Source: Nephrocerus scutellatus
Lineage: Eukaryota; Arthropoda; Insecta; Diptera; Pipunculidae
Direction: 5' to 3'
Assembly: GCA_947095585.1 (NCBI GenBank)
Contig: OX352761.1
Coordinates: 37,039,260 to 37,103,259 of the forward strand
Length of the DNA stretch: 64,000 bases
Below, in pieces: positions 49,567-60,836 of the stretch (the stretch's first letter is position 1; each line of letters begins with the position of its first letter). Under the pieces are notes generated by a model. The model was not told the origin of the DNA. It searched no databases and saw only the letters and a list, made by a program, of their open reading frames with translations. The translations under genes were made by a program, and so were the position numbers.

Positions 49567-50769
49567 TCAGACATTTAATTCTATAAGGCTTGAATAACAA
49601 GTTTGCAATGATTTTTCCAAAGGCAAGACACAAATCCTTGAGATAGCTCGTTTAAATTCACCTTTCTCTGTTTTAACCGTAACTACTCTAACAAAATTAT
49701 TTGAACCCGGATGTGCCTGCACCACCCTACCCATAATCCATTTAATAGGCGGAACATTATCTTCCTTCAAAATGACCAAAGTTCCAACATCAATATTGGA
49801 AGTGCCATTAAACCATTTTTGTCGCCGCTGCAATTCCGTCAAGTACTCATTAGACCATCGATTCCAAAATTTCTGCATACAGTATTGCATTTTTTGATAC
49901 CTTGACAGACGAGTAAAATTTAGATGAAATAAAGAGGGTTCGGGAATTGAGTTTATTGGACCTCCGATCAAAAAATTACCAGGTGTCAATGCTGTAAAGT
50001 CTGATGGATCCTCAGACATTGGAGTGATTGGCCTTGAATTAAGACAACTCTCGATTTGTACCACTAAAGTAGTTAGTTCTTCTACTGTGCAAACATGATC
50101 GCCGAGCACTCTTTTCAAATGGTGCTTCGCACTTTTGACAGCCCCCTTCTACAATCCGCCAAAATGCGGTGAACGAGGTGGGATGGTATGCCAGTTAATA
50201 CCTTCTTGTCTACAATATTTTAACACTTCATGTTTGTGTAATTCATAATCCAATAAACGTACTTGCAATTCTCCACGCGCTCCAATAAAATTTGTAGCGT
50301 TATCGCTATACACGTTTGTACAACGTCCTCTACGTGACACAAACCGCCTAAATGCAGCAAGAAATGCAACAGTCCATAAATCATGAGCAACTTCAAAATG
50401 AGTTGCTTTAGTCGCAAAACATATAAATATAGCTATATAAGCTTTAGATTTTACATTTGACCGAATTTTATAAGTTACTTCAAACGGCCCACAATAATCT
50501 ACACCAACATTCGTGAACGGTTTAGATATTGTAACCCGTTCCTTGGGTAGTTGACCCATGATTTGATCAACAGGTGTAGGCTTTGTCCTAAAACATCTGA
50601 TACATTCAAAAACTATTTTACGGCCTAACACCTTTCCGCCTGGTACCCAAAATCGTTGTCTTATGAAGCTAAGCAGAGCTTGAGGTCCTGCGTGTAAGTT
50701 TCGATAGTGTTCATTTTTCACCAAAAGACGAGTAAAATGATTATTTGATGGTATAAGCATTTGATGCAT
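49567..50769 (-). pseudogene. BEL integrase, one nonsense codon
   Basis: From 50769 the frame has a zinc-binding start (HYRNLHAG...CIRCFRTKP) and the core FTNVGVDYCGPF (first Asp). IFICFATKATHFEVAHDL, VYSDNATNF (second Asp) and INWHTIPPRSPHFGG follow. A TAG at about 50140 replaces the conserved Trp codon of the GLW motif. The frame then continues from 50118 with LKRVLGDH, CLNSRPITPMSEDPSD, LTPGNFLIGGP and the C-terminal DUF5641 (MGRVVQAHPGSNNFVRVVTV). An upstream stop at 50767-50769 separates it from RNase H. Otherwise it is well preserved. Confidence 0.92.
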
Positions 50770-52612
50770 TTAATCGTTAGACAAATCGGAGTTTGCCAAC
50801 CGGCCGCCAACGCGCAATATACCAAATGAGTCAATATAAGGCTTTAGTTTTTTCATTGAACTTTGTTTATCAAGAAATTTCCCAATTTTTAAATTTTTAA
50901 TTTCATTTGAATAAATTTCACCTTGAATGCATTTTATAATTCCCTTTAACGCGTGGTCAACTTCCTTAGCAGTTATTTCACCGTATTTTAATTCACAGCT
51001 GTTTTTAACAATTCGACAATTATTAGCGAATCGCAAACAAAGCGCGGATATGCGCAATAATTTATTAAAATCAGAAAATCTTTCAATTATTTCGTACGGA
51101 TTTTCCCTTTCAACCTCTAATAAATTTTCAGATTTACTAACTTCAGGATCTTTTAAATTACCATTGGACAATTTATGAGGTGGTTGAGGCCAATCCAAGT
51201 CAGGATTTGTTAAGAACTCAGGTCCACTCCACCATAAGGATGAAGAATCCAATTGTGTTGGCATCAAACCGCGTGAAACTAAGTCAGCAGGGTTTAAATT
51301 TGACGGAATATATGCCCACATTTTTGGTGGAGTGATATCCTGGATTTTCGATATTCTGTTTGCAACGAAAGTTGCATATCTTGACGGTGATGAATTTATT
51401 CTGTATAAAATTACTAAAGAATCAGACCACAATATGATATTGTGAAACTCAATTTCCATACTTTCCTTCACCTCCAAGCGAGGAACAGTTTGTCTTTTTA
51501 ATGGCGATAACTTGGACTTTGCACATAGTAATTGACAATTATAATTATCATTATGATCAATTGTCCTAATATAGAAGCAGCAACCATAACCACTTTCGGA
51601 AGCATCTCCGAAACCATGCAATTCAATATTTTTCACTCTTTCATCTGGTGATATGCATCTCGGAATTTGAATTGTATTTAAAATATTTAGCTGACTTATA
51701 AACGAGAGCCATTCTGGATGCAAAAGCTCAGGAATTTTTTCATCCCATTGACAATCAGCAGCCCAAAGTTTTTGCATTAATAATTTGGCTGTAAAGACTA
51801 CAGGAGCAAATAGACCCATTGGGTCGAAAAGTTGCGCTATTTGCGATAGGACTGATCTTTTTGTGAAACTGTTGTCAGAAGAAATTTTTCCTAATGACAT
51901 CTGAATATTATCAGTATGTGAATTCCAAAGAATACCTAATGTTCTGATAATGTTTAAATTTTTGTCTTTGATATCTGAAATTATTTCGGAACTATTTGAT
52001 GACCATTTACAAAGATTAAAGCCACCTTTAGCTAATAATGTGGTCATTTGTTCTTGGATTATTTTTGCTTCCTCCACATTATTTGAACCTGACAAAAAAT
52101 CATCTACGTAAAAATCTCTGATCAATAATTTTGAGGCTAATGGAAACTTCGAACATTCTTCGATTGCTAATTCTTTCAAAGTTCTTATTGCCAAAAATAA
52201 ATAAAAAAATAATAACGCAGTGCCATACGTCACTGTATTTAACCGATATATTGAAATAGGATCTTCAAAAGAATTGCGCCAAATTATTTGTTAAAGATTC
52301 TGATCAGACTTATGGACATTTATCTGTCGGTACGTTTTTGCAATGTCCGCAGTCTATACGATACTTTCTGAATCGAATAATAATTGAAAAGAGATCCTGT
52401 TGGATCGTCGGTCCAGTCATAAGAGTATCGTTTAACGATAGCCCGGACGTGGTTTTAGCTGATGCATTAAACACAACCCGCACTTTCGTGGTGAGGCTAC
52501 TATCCTTGAAAACCGCATGATGTGGCATAAAATAAGAACCATCTGTTTTTGAATGAGAACACTGAGATGAATCAACAAGGTAAATGTGGTTTAATTTTAT
52601 ATATTCATCCAT
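50770..52612 (-). pseudogene. BEL reverse transcriptase and RNase H
   Basis: The N-terminal RT frame (52612-52310) has VRVVFNASAKTTSGLSLNDT and GPTIQQDLFSIIIRFRKYRI. After a frame change the 487-residue frame (52233-50770) has IRDFYVDDFLSGSNNVEEAK, the catalytic YVDD. It continues LFDPMGLFAPVVFTAKLLMQ and the RNase H part (LHGFGDASESGYGCCFYI, IILWSDSLVILYRI), ending ILRVGGRLANS. A short insertion at the 52233 end (TALLFFYLFLAIRTLKEL) disturbs the block before YVDD. This is the best BEL Pol in the window. Confidence 0.92.
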
Positions 52613-52615
52613 GAA

Positions 52616-53350
52616 CTAAATATATAGTTGTTTCAGATCAGGATTTTTAATGAATTTATTCTCCAAATAATAAAATTGTTTTAAAGCTGTGAGTTGTGAA
52701 TCACCAAGTTGATTTAAATTAGATTTTATAGGCAAAGCCACACTATATCTTCCTGATTGGTCACGTTTAACGTTGTTCACATAATGTTCTTCACATGCTT
52801 TGTCTTCTAACGAAAAGTTATTGGGTAAATGTACATCCTCAATTTGCCAGAATTTTTGAATCTGTTTACTCAGAGTATCGTCATGGCAGCACATTAATGA
52901 AACTATATTTTCAGAAGCTATCTGATTTACCTTACCGCTAACTACATAACCGAATACAGTTTTGTGAAATGCTGGTAGTTCTTGAACAACAGTCATTATA
53001 ATCACACATAATATCAAAGTAAATCTCTGCACTTAACAACATATCGATGGTTTTAGGTACATGAAATTGAGGATCACCCAACACAATTGAACTTGGTAAA
53101 TTGTTTACATTGAATTTCACAGGATATAAAGGTAAAGTACCAGTTATCTTAGGTAACACCAAAAAATTTAAATTCATTTTAAAATTTGAGACTCGAGATT
53201 CAATCGATAAATTTGCTTGATGACTGATTTGAGTGACCTTTTGCTTTATACCGGTTATAGGCAGATGTATCGGTTTTTTGTGAGCCAAGATTTTTTGTCA
53301 TACATTTTCGGTTACAAAATTGGATTGAGAACCCGAGTCAAGTAAGACAC
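52616..53350 (-). pseudogene. BEL protease C-terminal region and pre-RT linker
   Basis: The frame 53288-52938 has THKV-type DUF1758 sequence: ISHQANLSIESRVSNF, NLNFLVLPKITGTLPLYPV and LPSSIVLGDPQFHVPKTIDM. The next frame (53032-52616) has FHKTVFGYVVSGKV, FWQIEDVHLPNNFSLEDKAC and SGRYSVALPIKSNLNQLGDS. These are the segments between the active site and the RT in BEL polyproteins. The active site DSGSQ is at about 53330 in the Gag frame. Confidence 0.88.
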
Positions 53351-53990
53351 GGCAATGCATTCGCATACCGGAAGAACTTTCAACCCAAATTACCGCAGTT
53401 GACAACAATATCTGAGTTGGCGACGAATAAAAACACCTATTCTCTATGACGCTGCTAATATTAGAGACAGAACTACCTGATTGCATGGCTGCCGACGTTG
53501 CATTAGCACCAGATGAACCGAAAACAGAATTTCTTTGACCTGATGATGGTCCGTTAGAATGGTTACTGTTGAATTTATCCTGTTCGTTAAAATTTGTGGT
53601 GGGACTCGAGGGAGTTGTATCATTTTTATCGAATTGGGATTTGGTAAAACTCCTATTAGAATATTCGTTGACATTATTAGTCGGATGGAAACTATTCTTG
53701 TTAGTGTAGTGAAGTAAAGTATGATGCATTCGATTACATGTTCTACAACCCTTTGATCTACATTTACTGATATGATGTTTGTAAAAACAGTTACGGCAAA
53801 TATTTTCCTTTATGACCCAATCATTTCGTTGAGACCAGGATAAATCCTCAAATTTTTTACATTTAAAAATTGAATGATTTGATTTACAAAAGGGACAAGA
53901 TATTTTAGAGTAAGTGACCATATGATTAAAACTGATTTTACCCGTATTATATTTCTTTGTATTTTTATTTTCTGAGTCAAATGTTGAATT
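53298..53990 (-). pseudogene. BEL Gag zinc region and protease active site, 5'-truncated
   Basis: From about 53990 the frame reads KYNTGKISFNHMVTYSKISC, then CPFCKSNHSIFKC, CRNCFYKHHISKC and CRTCNRMHHTLLHY knuckles. A low-complexity Asn/Ser-rich linker follows, then RVLLDSGSQSNFVTENV, the retropepsin motif. Beyond 53990 the expected Gag N-terminus is replaced by the unrelated 1.17-kb block. The two derivative copies to the right carry that N-terminus but lack this region. Confidence 0.9.
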
Positions 53991-54114
53991 TTCAAAGTAG
54001 TTTCGTGAGTAACCATTTAGGAGTATCAACGTAGTAAGTATGCGGCAGAATAATTCATTCAACAGGCATACTACTAGACGTTGATATTAAGATATATTCT
54101 TGGGTTACTCCAGT

Positions 54115-54187
54115 GAGTCAATAGCGCCATAGGAGAGCTATGAGCTAGAAATCTCTAGTTGCCGAGTTCATACCCCGGCATTGACTC
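54115..54187 (+). ncRNA. tRNA-like module with T-run terminator
   Basis: GAGTCAAT (54115-54122) pairs with ATTGACTC (54180-54187), like an acceptor stem. TAGCGCCATAGGAGAGCTA fits a D-arm/box A. CCGAGTTCATACCCCGG fits a T-arm/box B with one mismatch. The sequence is followed by TTTTTTT (54191-54197), a Pol III stop. The anticodon stem is irregular, so a functional tRNA is unlikely. A SINE head or tRNA pseudogene is more probable. Confidence 0.5.
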
Positions 54188-54622
54188 GGATTTTTTTAAT
54201 TTATATACCGCCTGTAGTAAAACAACCACTCTTTATAATAAAGGAAAAGGCTTGAATTTGTTATTAACAATGGAGAAAAGGGTGTATTCACATAAAATAT
54301 CATTATTAGTTAAACAATAAATAATCAGTCAATGATTAGTAGAAATTTCCTTTTGGTTTTGAATACCCTTATAATTCTCAACAAGCCTTTACTTTTAATT
54401 AGAGACATAGGGACCGAAAGTTCAGTATAATCAGAGAAATACACTCCCAATACCAAACTCGATGTACTTCTTTCTGGGTTCTACACGAACAAGGGAAAGA
54501 AACTCCACACACTGAAAGCGGTAAGAGTCTCTCAACGTTCTGCACGAACGACTTTTGAAGGGAACAGTAACCTACTGAACCCTATATATATAAGTAGCTC
54601 CTGTAATATTTTAGTAAGTGGT

Positions 54623-54930
54623 AAGTGGATTTAATCGCCTTCTCTTACCAACACATTGCACCCTGGCTGGAAATCGACAAGCAATACCCGCAGTGCGAAA
54701 TAAGTGGATTTAATCGCCTTTTCGTCACTGATGGTATGTTAAGCCGAAACTCCTCGTGGGCTTGTAAGGAATAAGTGGACTTAATCGCATTTCCTTACTA
54801 GCGCCGCATTCTACTGACCGGCATTGCACTTAATAGGAATTTAGTGGATTCAATTGCCTCTTCCACATTAAAGCCCATTATGGTCAATATAGCATCGCAT
54901 ATAGTGGGGAATAAGTGACTTCAGTCTGTA
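54623..54930 (+). repeat. Five spaced AAGTGGATTTAATCGCCT modules
   Basis: Near-identical 18-bp modules start at 54623, 54702, 54773 and 54842, with a degenerate one at about 54911. Spacing is 69-79 bp. Some are flanked by short inverted bases (GTAAG...CTTAC, GGAA...TTCC) and so could form small hairpins. They lie just downstream of the TATA-like site. Confidence 0.75.
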
Positions 54931-55158
54931 TATATATATATAAGTAGTTATTATTAGCTTAAGCATACAAAAGCTGTCACTTAGTATTAATCTCAAGAAG
55001 AGAAGGAAAAAAATGAGAAAATAATAAAAACAAGAACAAAATACAAACAAAACCAAATTATTATTTATAAGGAAAAATAAAAACAATTTGTAACACTGAC
55101 GTAGAGGAGAAGAACCCTGGGTAACCGGCGAGCGTCACCCGAGTAGAAACGTTACAGT

Positions 55159-56986
55159 ATTAAACACAACCCGCCTTTTCGTGGTTAGGCTACTATCCTT
55201 GAAAATCGCATGATGTGACACAAAATAAAAACCATCTGTTTTTGAATGAGAACACTGAGATGAATCAACAAGGTGCATGTGGTTTAATTTTATATATTCA
55301 TTCATGAACTGAATATATTGTTGCTTCAGATCAGGATTTTTTATGAATTTATTCTCCAAATAATGAAATTGTTTTAAAGCAGTGTGTTGTGAATCACCAA
55401 GTTGATTTAAATTAGATTTTATAGACAAAGCCACACTATATCTTCCTGACTGGTCACGTTTAACGTTGTTCACATAATGTTCTTCACATGCTTTGTCTCC
55501 TAAAATTATTGGGCAAATGTACATCCTCAATTTGCCAGAATTTTTGAATTTGTTTACTCAGAGTATCATCATGGCAGCACATTAATGAAACTATATTTTC
55601 AGAAGCTATCTGATTTACCTTACCGCTAACTACATAACCGAATACAGTTTTGTGAAATAATGGTAGTTCTTAAACAACAGTCAATTTTTCACCACACATA
55701 ATATCAAAATTAATCTCTGCACATAACAACATATTGATAGTTTGAGGTCATGAAATTGAAGATCACCCAACACAATTGAACTTGGTAAATTGTTTACATT
55801 GAATTTCACAGGATATAAGGGTGAAGTACCAGTTATTTTGGGTAACACCAAAAAATTTAAATCCATTTTAAAATTTGAAACTCGAGATTCAATCGATAAA
55901 TTAGCTTGATGACTGATTTGAGTGATCTTTTGGTTTATACCGGTTATAGGCACATGTATCGATTTTTTGGCATATCTCAGTGACCATATGATTGAAACTG
56001 ATTTTACCCGTATTATATTTCTTTGTATTTTTATTTGCTGTGTCAAAGGTTGACTGAGTGTTCGAAGACGTAGACATCGCTTCTAGAACACGAGCACGTG
56101 TGGATAAGATATCCATTACCTCTTTAATTGTAGGGATCCGATCTAATGGCCTTTTTGTTTCGAATAATTGACGAGATTGAGCATCGACAAGTTGAGTCAC
56201 ATGACAAACCAAATAAAGATCCCATTCAGCTACAGGAATCTTGAGAGCTTTAAGCGAATTAAAATGTTTCCAAAACATATCAATTAAAGATTGCAATAAC
56301 TTTGTATTATTTTCTTGCGTAACGGGTTTTAAAAAATAAATTTGTTTCATGTGTAACATTTTAGTTCTGGATTCATTTTTATAAAATTCAAAAATGGTTG
56401 TCCAAACCTGATTATAATTAGCTTCGGACGGTGATAGACCTTCTATAAAATGAAACGCCTTCCCTTTTAACAAATATTGATGTAAATAGGTGAACTTAAC
56501 AACTGAAGTTAACTTTGTATTGTCATGTATTATTTCTCGATATACTTCCCGAAAATTGCACCACGATAAGAATTCCTCATCAAATTCGGGTAATATGTTT
56601 TCAGGTAAAGGAATTGGCACACTGGTTTGCATTTTTAGATAATCAACGTTCGTATTGTTGGATGACACAGACACAGCCGAGTTCGATTCGACCGCTTGAC
56701 ATTTTTCGATTAATGAAATTAGCCTTGATTCAACATAACCGTAGTCATCATCAAAACTAATTCGAGCATTAGGATCACTCTCGTTTTCACTTTCAAACGT
56801 CTCCAAAGATGTTTGAGCTTCATCAAATTTATCATAAAGTGATTGGAGTCTATTCAACATTGACTGTGCCTCAGCCTTGGACACATCATTGTCTTTTTGA
56901 CATAAAATATTTTTAAAGTGGGTTACCCGACTCTTAATTCCACCCAAAGATATTTTATAAAAATTTTTATCTTTTCCGTCAGGCAT
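55159..56986 (-). pseudogene. BEL deletion derivative 1 (Gag fused to protease/RT start)
   Basis: From Met 56986 (MPDGKDKNFYKISLGGIKSR) a 361-residue frame holds the DUF1759 region: ILPEFDEEFLSWCNFREVYR, TKLTSVVKFTYLHQYLLKGK and VWTTIFEFYKNESRTKMLHM. After HMVT it passes directly to sequence matching the protease C-terminal region, deleting the zinc knuckles and DSGSQ. Protease and pre-RT pieces follow (56046-55681, 55530-55159), and the copy ends inside the RT at 55159. It could encode a capsid-like protein but no active enzyme. Confidence 0.9.
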
Positions 56987-57345
56987 TTTAATTTAAATAA
57001 AATATAATATATATAATAGATATATAATATATATAAATATAATATAATATAAAATTTTAATCAATTCTAGTATAATCAATACCTAATATAAACTGCGATC
57101 CAAAGAAGTTGATTGATGAAACGAATCCAAAATTTGTTATGCGGCAACACGCGTTATTGTTTAGTTGTATGAGATCCAGAATGTCAAACGTGGAATAACT
57201 TGTAAGATTTTGATTTCTTTATATGGCAGACGTACATAAAAGAACATATACAAAATAAAGTTCTTCGAGCATAATGATGCGTTGGAAAAGGTACAGGAGC
57301 CCATTGATTAGGCATGCAACGTTTAATCAAGTGTTGCCAATGAAT
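56987..57345 (-). repeat. BEL leader copy, truncated before the LTR
   Basis: This matches 59397-59752 over its whole length, including an ATATAATATA-rich stretch and TTGGAAAAGGTACAGGAGCC. It stops at GCCAATGA, where the RT of the next copy begins. Confidence 0.88.
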
Positions 57346-59396
57346 GTAACCGATATATTGAAATAGGATCTTCAAAAGAATTGCGCCAAATTATTTGTTG
57401 AAGATTCTGATCAGACTTATGGACATTTATCTGTCGGTACATTTTTGCAATGTCCGCAGTCAATGCTATACGATACTTTCTGAATCGAATAATAATTGAA
57501 AAGAGATCCCGTTGGATCTTCGGTCCAGTCATAAGAGTATCGTTTAACGATAGCCCGGACGTGGTTTTAGCTGATGCATTAAACACAACCCGCCTTTTCG
57601 TGGTTAGGCTACTATCCTTGAAAATCGCATGATGTGGCACAAAATAAAAACCATCTGTTTTTGAATGAGATGAATCAACAAGGTGCATGTGGTTTAATTT
57701 TATATATTCATTCATGTACTGAATATATTGTTGCTTCAGATCAGGATTTTTTATGAATTTATTCTCCAAATAATGAAATTGTTTTAAAGCAGTGTGTTGT
57801 GAATCACCAAGTTGATTTAAATTAGATTTTATAGACAAAGCCACACTATATCTTCCTGACTGGTCACGTTTAACGTTGTTCACATAATGTTCTTCACATG
57901 CTTTGTCTTCTAAAATTATTGAGCAAATGTACATCCTCAATTTGCCAGAATTTTTGAATTTGTTTACTCAGAGTATCATCATGGCAGCACATTAATGAAA
58001 CTATATTTTCAGAAGCTATCTGATTTACCTTACCGCTAACTACATAACCGAATACAGTTTTGTGAAATAATGGTAGTTCTTGAACAACAGTCAATTTTTC
58101 ACCACACATAATATCAAAATTAATCTCTGCACATAACAACATATTGATAGTTTGAGGTCATGAAATTGAAGATCACCCAACACAATTGAACTTGGTAAAT
58201 TGTTTACATTGAATTTCACAGGATATAAGGGTGAAGTACCAGTTATTTTGGGTAACACCAAAAAATTTAAATCCATTTTAAAATTTGAAACTCGAGATTC
58301 AATCGATAAATTAGCTTGATGACTGATTTGAGTGATCTTTTGGTTTATACCGGTTATAGGCACATGTATCGATTTTTTGGCATATCTCAGTGACCATATG
58401 ATTGAAACTGATTTTACCCGTATTATATTTCTTTGTATTTTTATTTGCTGTGTCAAAGGTTCACTGAGTGTTCGAAGACGTAGACATCGCTTCTAGAACA
58501 CGAGCACGTGTGGATAAGATATCCATTACCTCTTTAATTGTAGGGATCCGATCTAATGGCCTTTTTGTTTCGAATAATTGACGAGAATGAGCATCGACAA
58601 GTTGAGTCACATGACAAACCAAATAAAGATCCCATTCAGCTACAGGAATCTTGAGAGCTTTAAGCGAATTAAAATGTTTCCAAAACATATCAATTAAAGA
58701 TTGCAATGCCTTTGTATTATTTTTTTGCGTAACGGGTTTTAAAAAATAAATTTGTTTCATGTGTAACATTTTAGTTCTGGATTCATTTTCATAAAATTCA
58801 AAAATGGTTGTCCAAACCAGATTATAATTAGCTTCGGACGGTGATAGACCTTCTATAAAATGAAACGCCTTCCCTTTTAACAAACATGGATGTAAATAGG
58901 TGAACTTAACAACTGAAGTTAACTTTGTATTGTCATGTATTATTTCTCGATATACTTCCCGAAAATTGCACCACGATAAGAATTCCTCATCAAATTCGGG
59001 TAATATGTTTTCAGGTAAAGGAATTGGCGCACTGGTTTGCATTTTTAGATTATCAACGTTCGTATTGTTGGATGGCACAGACACAGCCGAGTTCGATTCG
59101 ACCGCTTGACATTTTTCGATTAATGAAATTAGCCTTGATTCAACATAACCGTAGTCATCATCAAAACTAATTCGAGCATTAGGATCACTCTCGTTTTCAC
59201 TTTCAAACGTCTCCAAAGATGTTTGAGCTTCATCAAATTTATCATAAAGTGATTGGAGTCTATTCAACATTGACTGTGCCTCAGCCTTGGACACATCATT
59301 GTCTTTTTGACATAAAATATTTTTAAAGTGGGTTACCCGACTCTTAATTCCACCCAAAGATATTTTATAAATTTTTTTATCTTTTCCGTCAGGCAT
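57346..59396 (-). pseudogene. BEL deletion derivative 2 (Gag, protease remnant, RT start)
   Basis: Gag from Met 59396 is nearly identical to derivative 1 but ends at 58461, where a TCA codon in the first copy is TGA here. The same Gag/protease deletion junction (HMVTEICQK) follows at about 58385. The protease and linker pieces (58456-57894) and RT start (57940-57346: RVVFNASAKTTSGLSLND, RKYRIALTADIAKMYRQIN) extend further into the RT than in derivative 1. The arrangement repeats derivative 1 with a period of about 2.41 kb. Confidence 0.9.
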
Positions 59397-59676
59397 TTTA
59401 AATTAAATAAAATATAATATATATAATAGATATATAATATATATAAATATAATATAATATAAAATTTTAATCAATTCTAGTATAATCAATACCTAATATA
59501 AACTGCGATCCAAAGAAGTTGATTGATGAAACGAATCCAAAATTTGTTATGCGGCAACACGCGTTATTGTTTAGTTGTATGAGATCCAAAATGTCAAACG
59601 TGGAATAACTTGTAAGATTTTGATTTCTTTATATGGCAGACGTACATAAAAGAACATATACAAAATAAAGTTCTTC

Positions 59677-60784
59677 GAGCATAATGATGCGTTGGAAAAG
59701 GTACAGGAGCCCATTGATTAGGCATGCAACGTTTAATCAAGTGTTGCCAATGATATCACTATCAGGTTTTCTTTCCAACAATAATTGTATTTTAAAAATG
59801 ATTTGAATACATATACTCAGCAAATTCTTCAATGATAGCTATGTATCACAAGTACACATGTACTGTACTGCTTGATAACGAAGACGCAGTAAATTATTTA
59901 TACACGAAACGGTACATCAGATACGGTAAATCAATGGTCGTACACCAAATAAAATGTTTATTTTAATAAATACTTTTACTTGCATCCGGCTCGTTCAGGA
60001 CCAAAAGTTTCTTCGTTTGTAAAAAAGATGGACTGTATTTTGTTATTTACTTTTATTAAAATAAAACGCACAATTATTATTTTTCTTTGTTGCGTCTGAT
60101 GCGCACCACACCCTTTTTATTATATGACTTACGACAGACTGGGCAAAGTCCAATCAATGTGGATGTCAACATTGACAATGACAATGACAGTCGCATTTGC
60201 TAAAGAGCAAACACAATAAAAGTACTAGACGAGCATAATGATGCGTTGGAAAAGGTACAGGAGCCCATTGATTAGGCATGCAACGTTTAATCAAGTGTTG
60301 CCAATGATATCACTATAAGGTTTTCTTTCCAACAATAATTGTATTTTAAAAATGATTTGAATACATATACTCAGCAAATTCTTCAATGATAGCTATGTAT
60401 CACAAGTACATATGTACTGTACTGCTTGATAACGAAGACGCAGTAAATTATTTATACACGAAACGGTACATCAGATACGGTAAATCAATGGTCGCACACC
60501 AAATAAAATGTTTATTTTAATAAATACTTTTACTTGCATCCGGCTCGTTCAGGACCAAATGTTTCTTCGTTTGTAAAAAAGATGGACTGTATTTTGTTAT
60601 TTCCTTTTATTAAAATAAAACACACAATTATTATTTTCTTTGTTGCGTCTGATGCGCACCACACCCTTTTTATTATATGACTTACGACAGACTGTGCAAA
60701 GTCCAATCAATGTGGATGTCAACATTGACAATGACAATGACAGTCGCATTTGCTAAAGAGCAAACACAATAAAAGTACTAGATT
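59677..60784 (-). repeat. 554-bp tandem duplication of BEL leader plus LTR
   Basis: GAGCATAATGATGCGTTGGA starts at 59677 and again at 60231, and both units run to AAAAGTACTAGA. Each unit contains the leader and most of the LTR. The first LTR copy (60006-60230) lacks its last ~50 bp, while the second (60560-60836) is complete and flanked by the TSD. Confidence 0.92.
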
Positions 60785-60836
60785 AATTGTTCACTTGTTC
60801 GCAATTAAGAAAACTCATCATAAAGAAAACTCATCA
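60560..60836 (-). repeat. 5' LTR of the BEL composite, 277 bp
   Basis: It starts TGTTTCTTCG and ends CTCATCA on the + strand (TGATGAG...GAAACA on the element strand). CAATGACAATGACAG is a small internal repeat. CCAGC follows as the TSD. The adjacent 60540-60559 is the primer-binding site. Confidence 0.93.

Larger units (their letters stand above)
53991..55158. other. Unexplained 1.17-kb block between BEL pieces
   Basis: The block replaces BEL sequence between Gag of the left piece and RT of the first derivative. It has an imperfect hairpin (54005-54117), a tRNA-like module (54115-54187) and a TATATATATAAG promoter-like site near 54583. Five repeated 18-bp modules occur at 54623-54930. Its right part, ending AATAAAAACAATTTGTAACA near 55099 and CGTTACA near 55157, has LTR-like features. 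No ORF is recognised. It may be a truncated LTR of another family. Confidence 0.55.

Noticed and set aside
55089..55158. Small TIR element TGTAACACTGACG...CGTTACA
   Set aside because: The inverted ends are short and no TSD could be found, because the right flank is a truncated BEL copy. Recorded only as part of the unexplained block.
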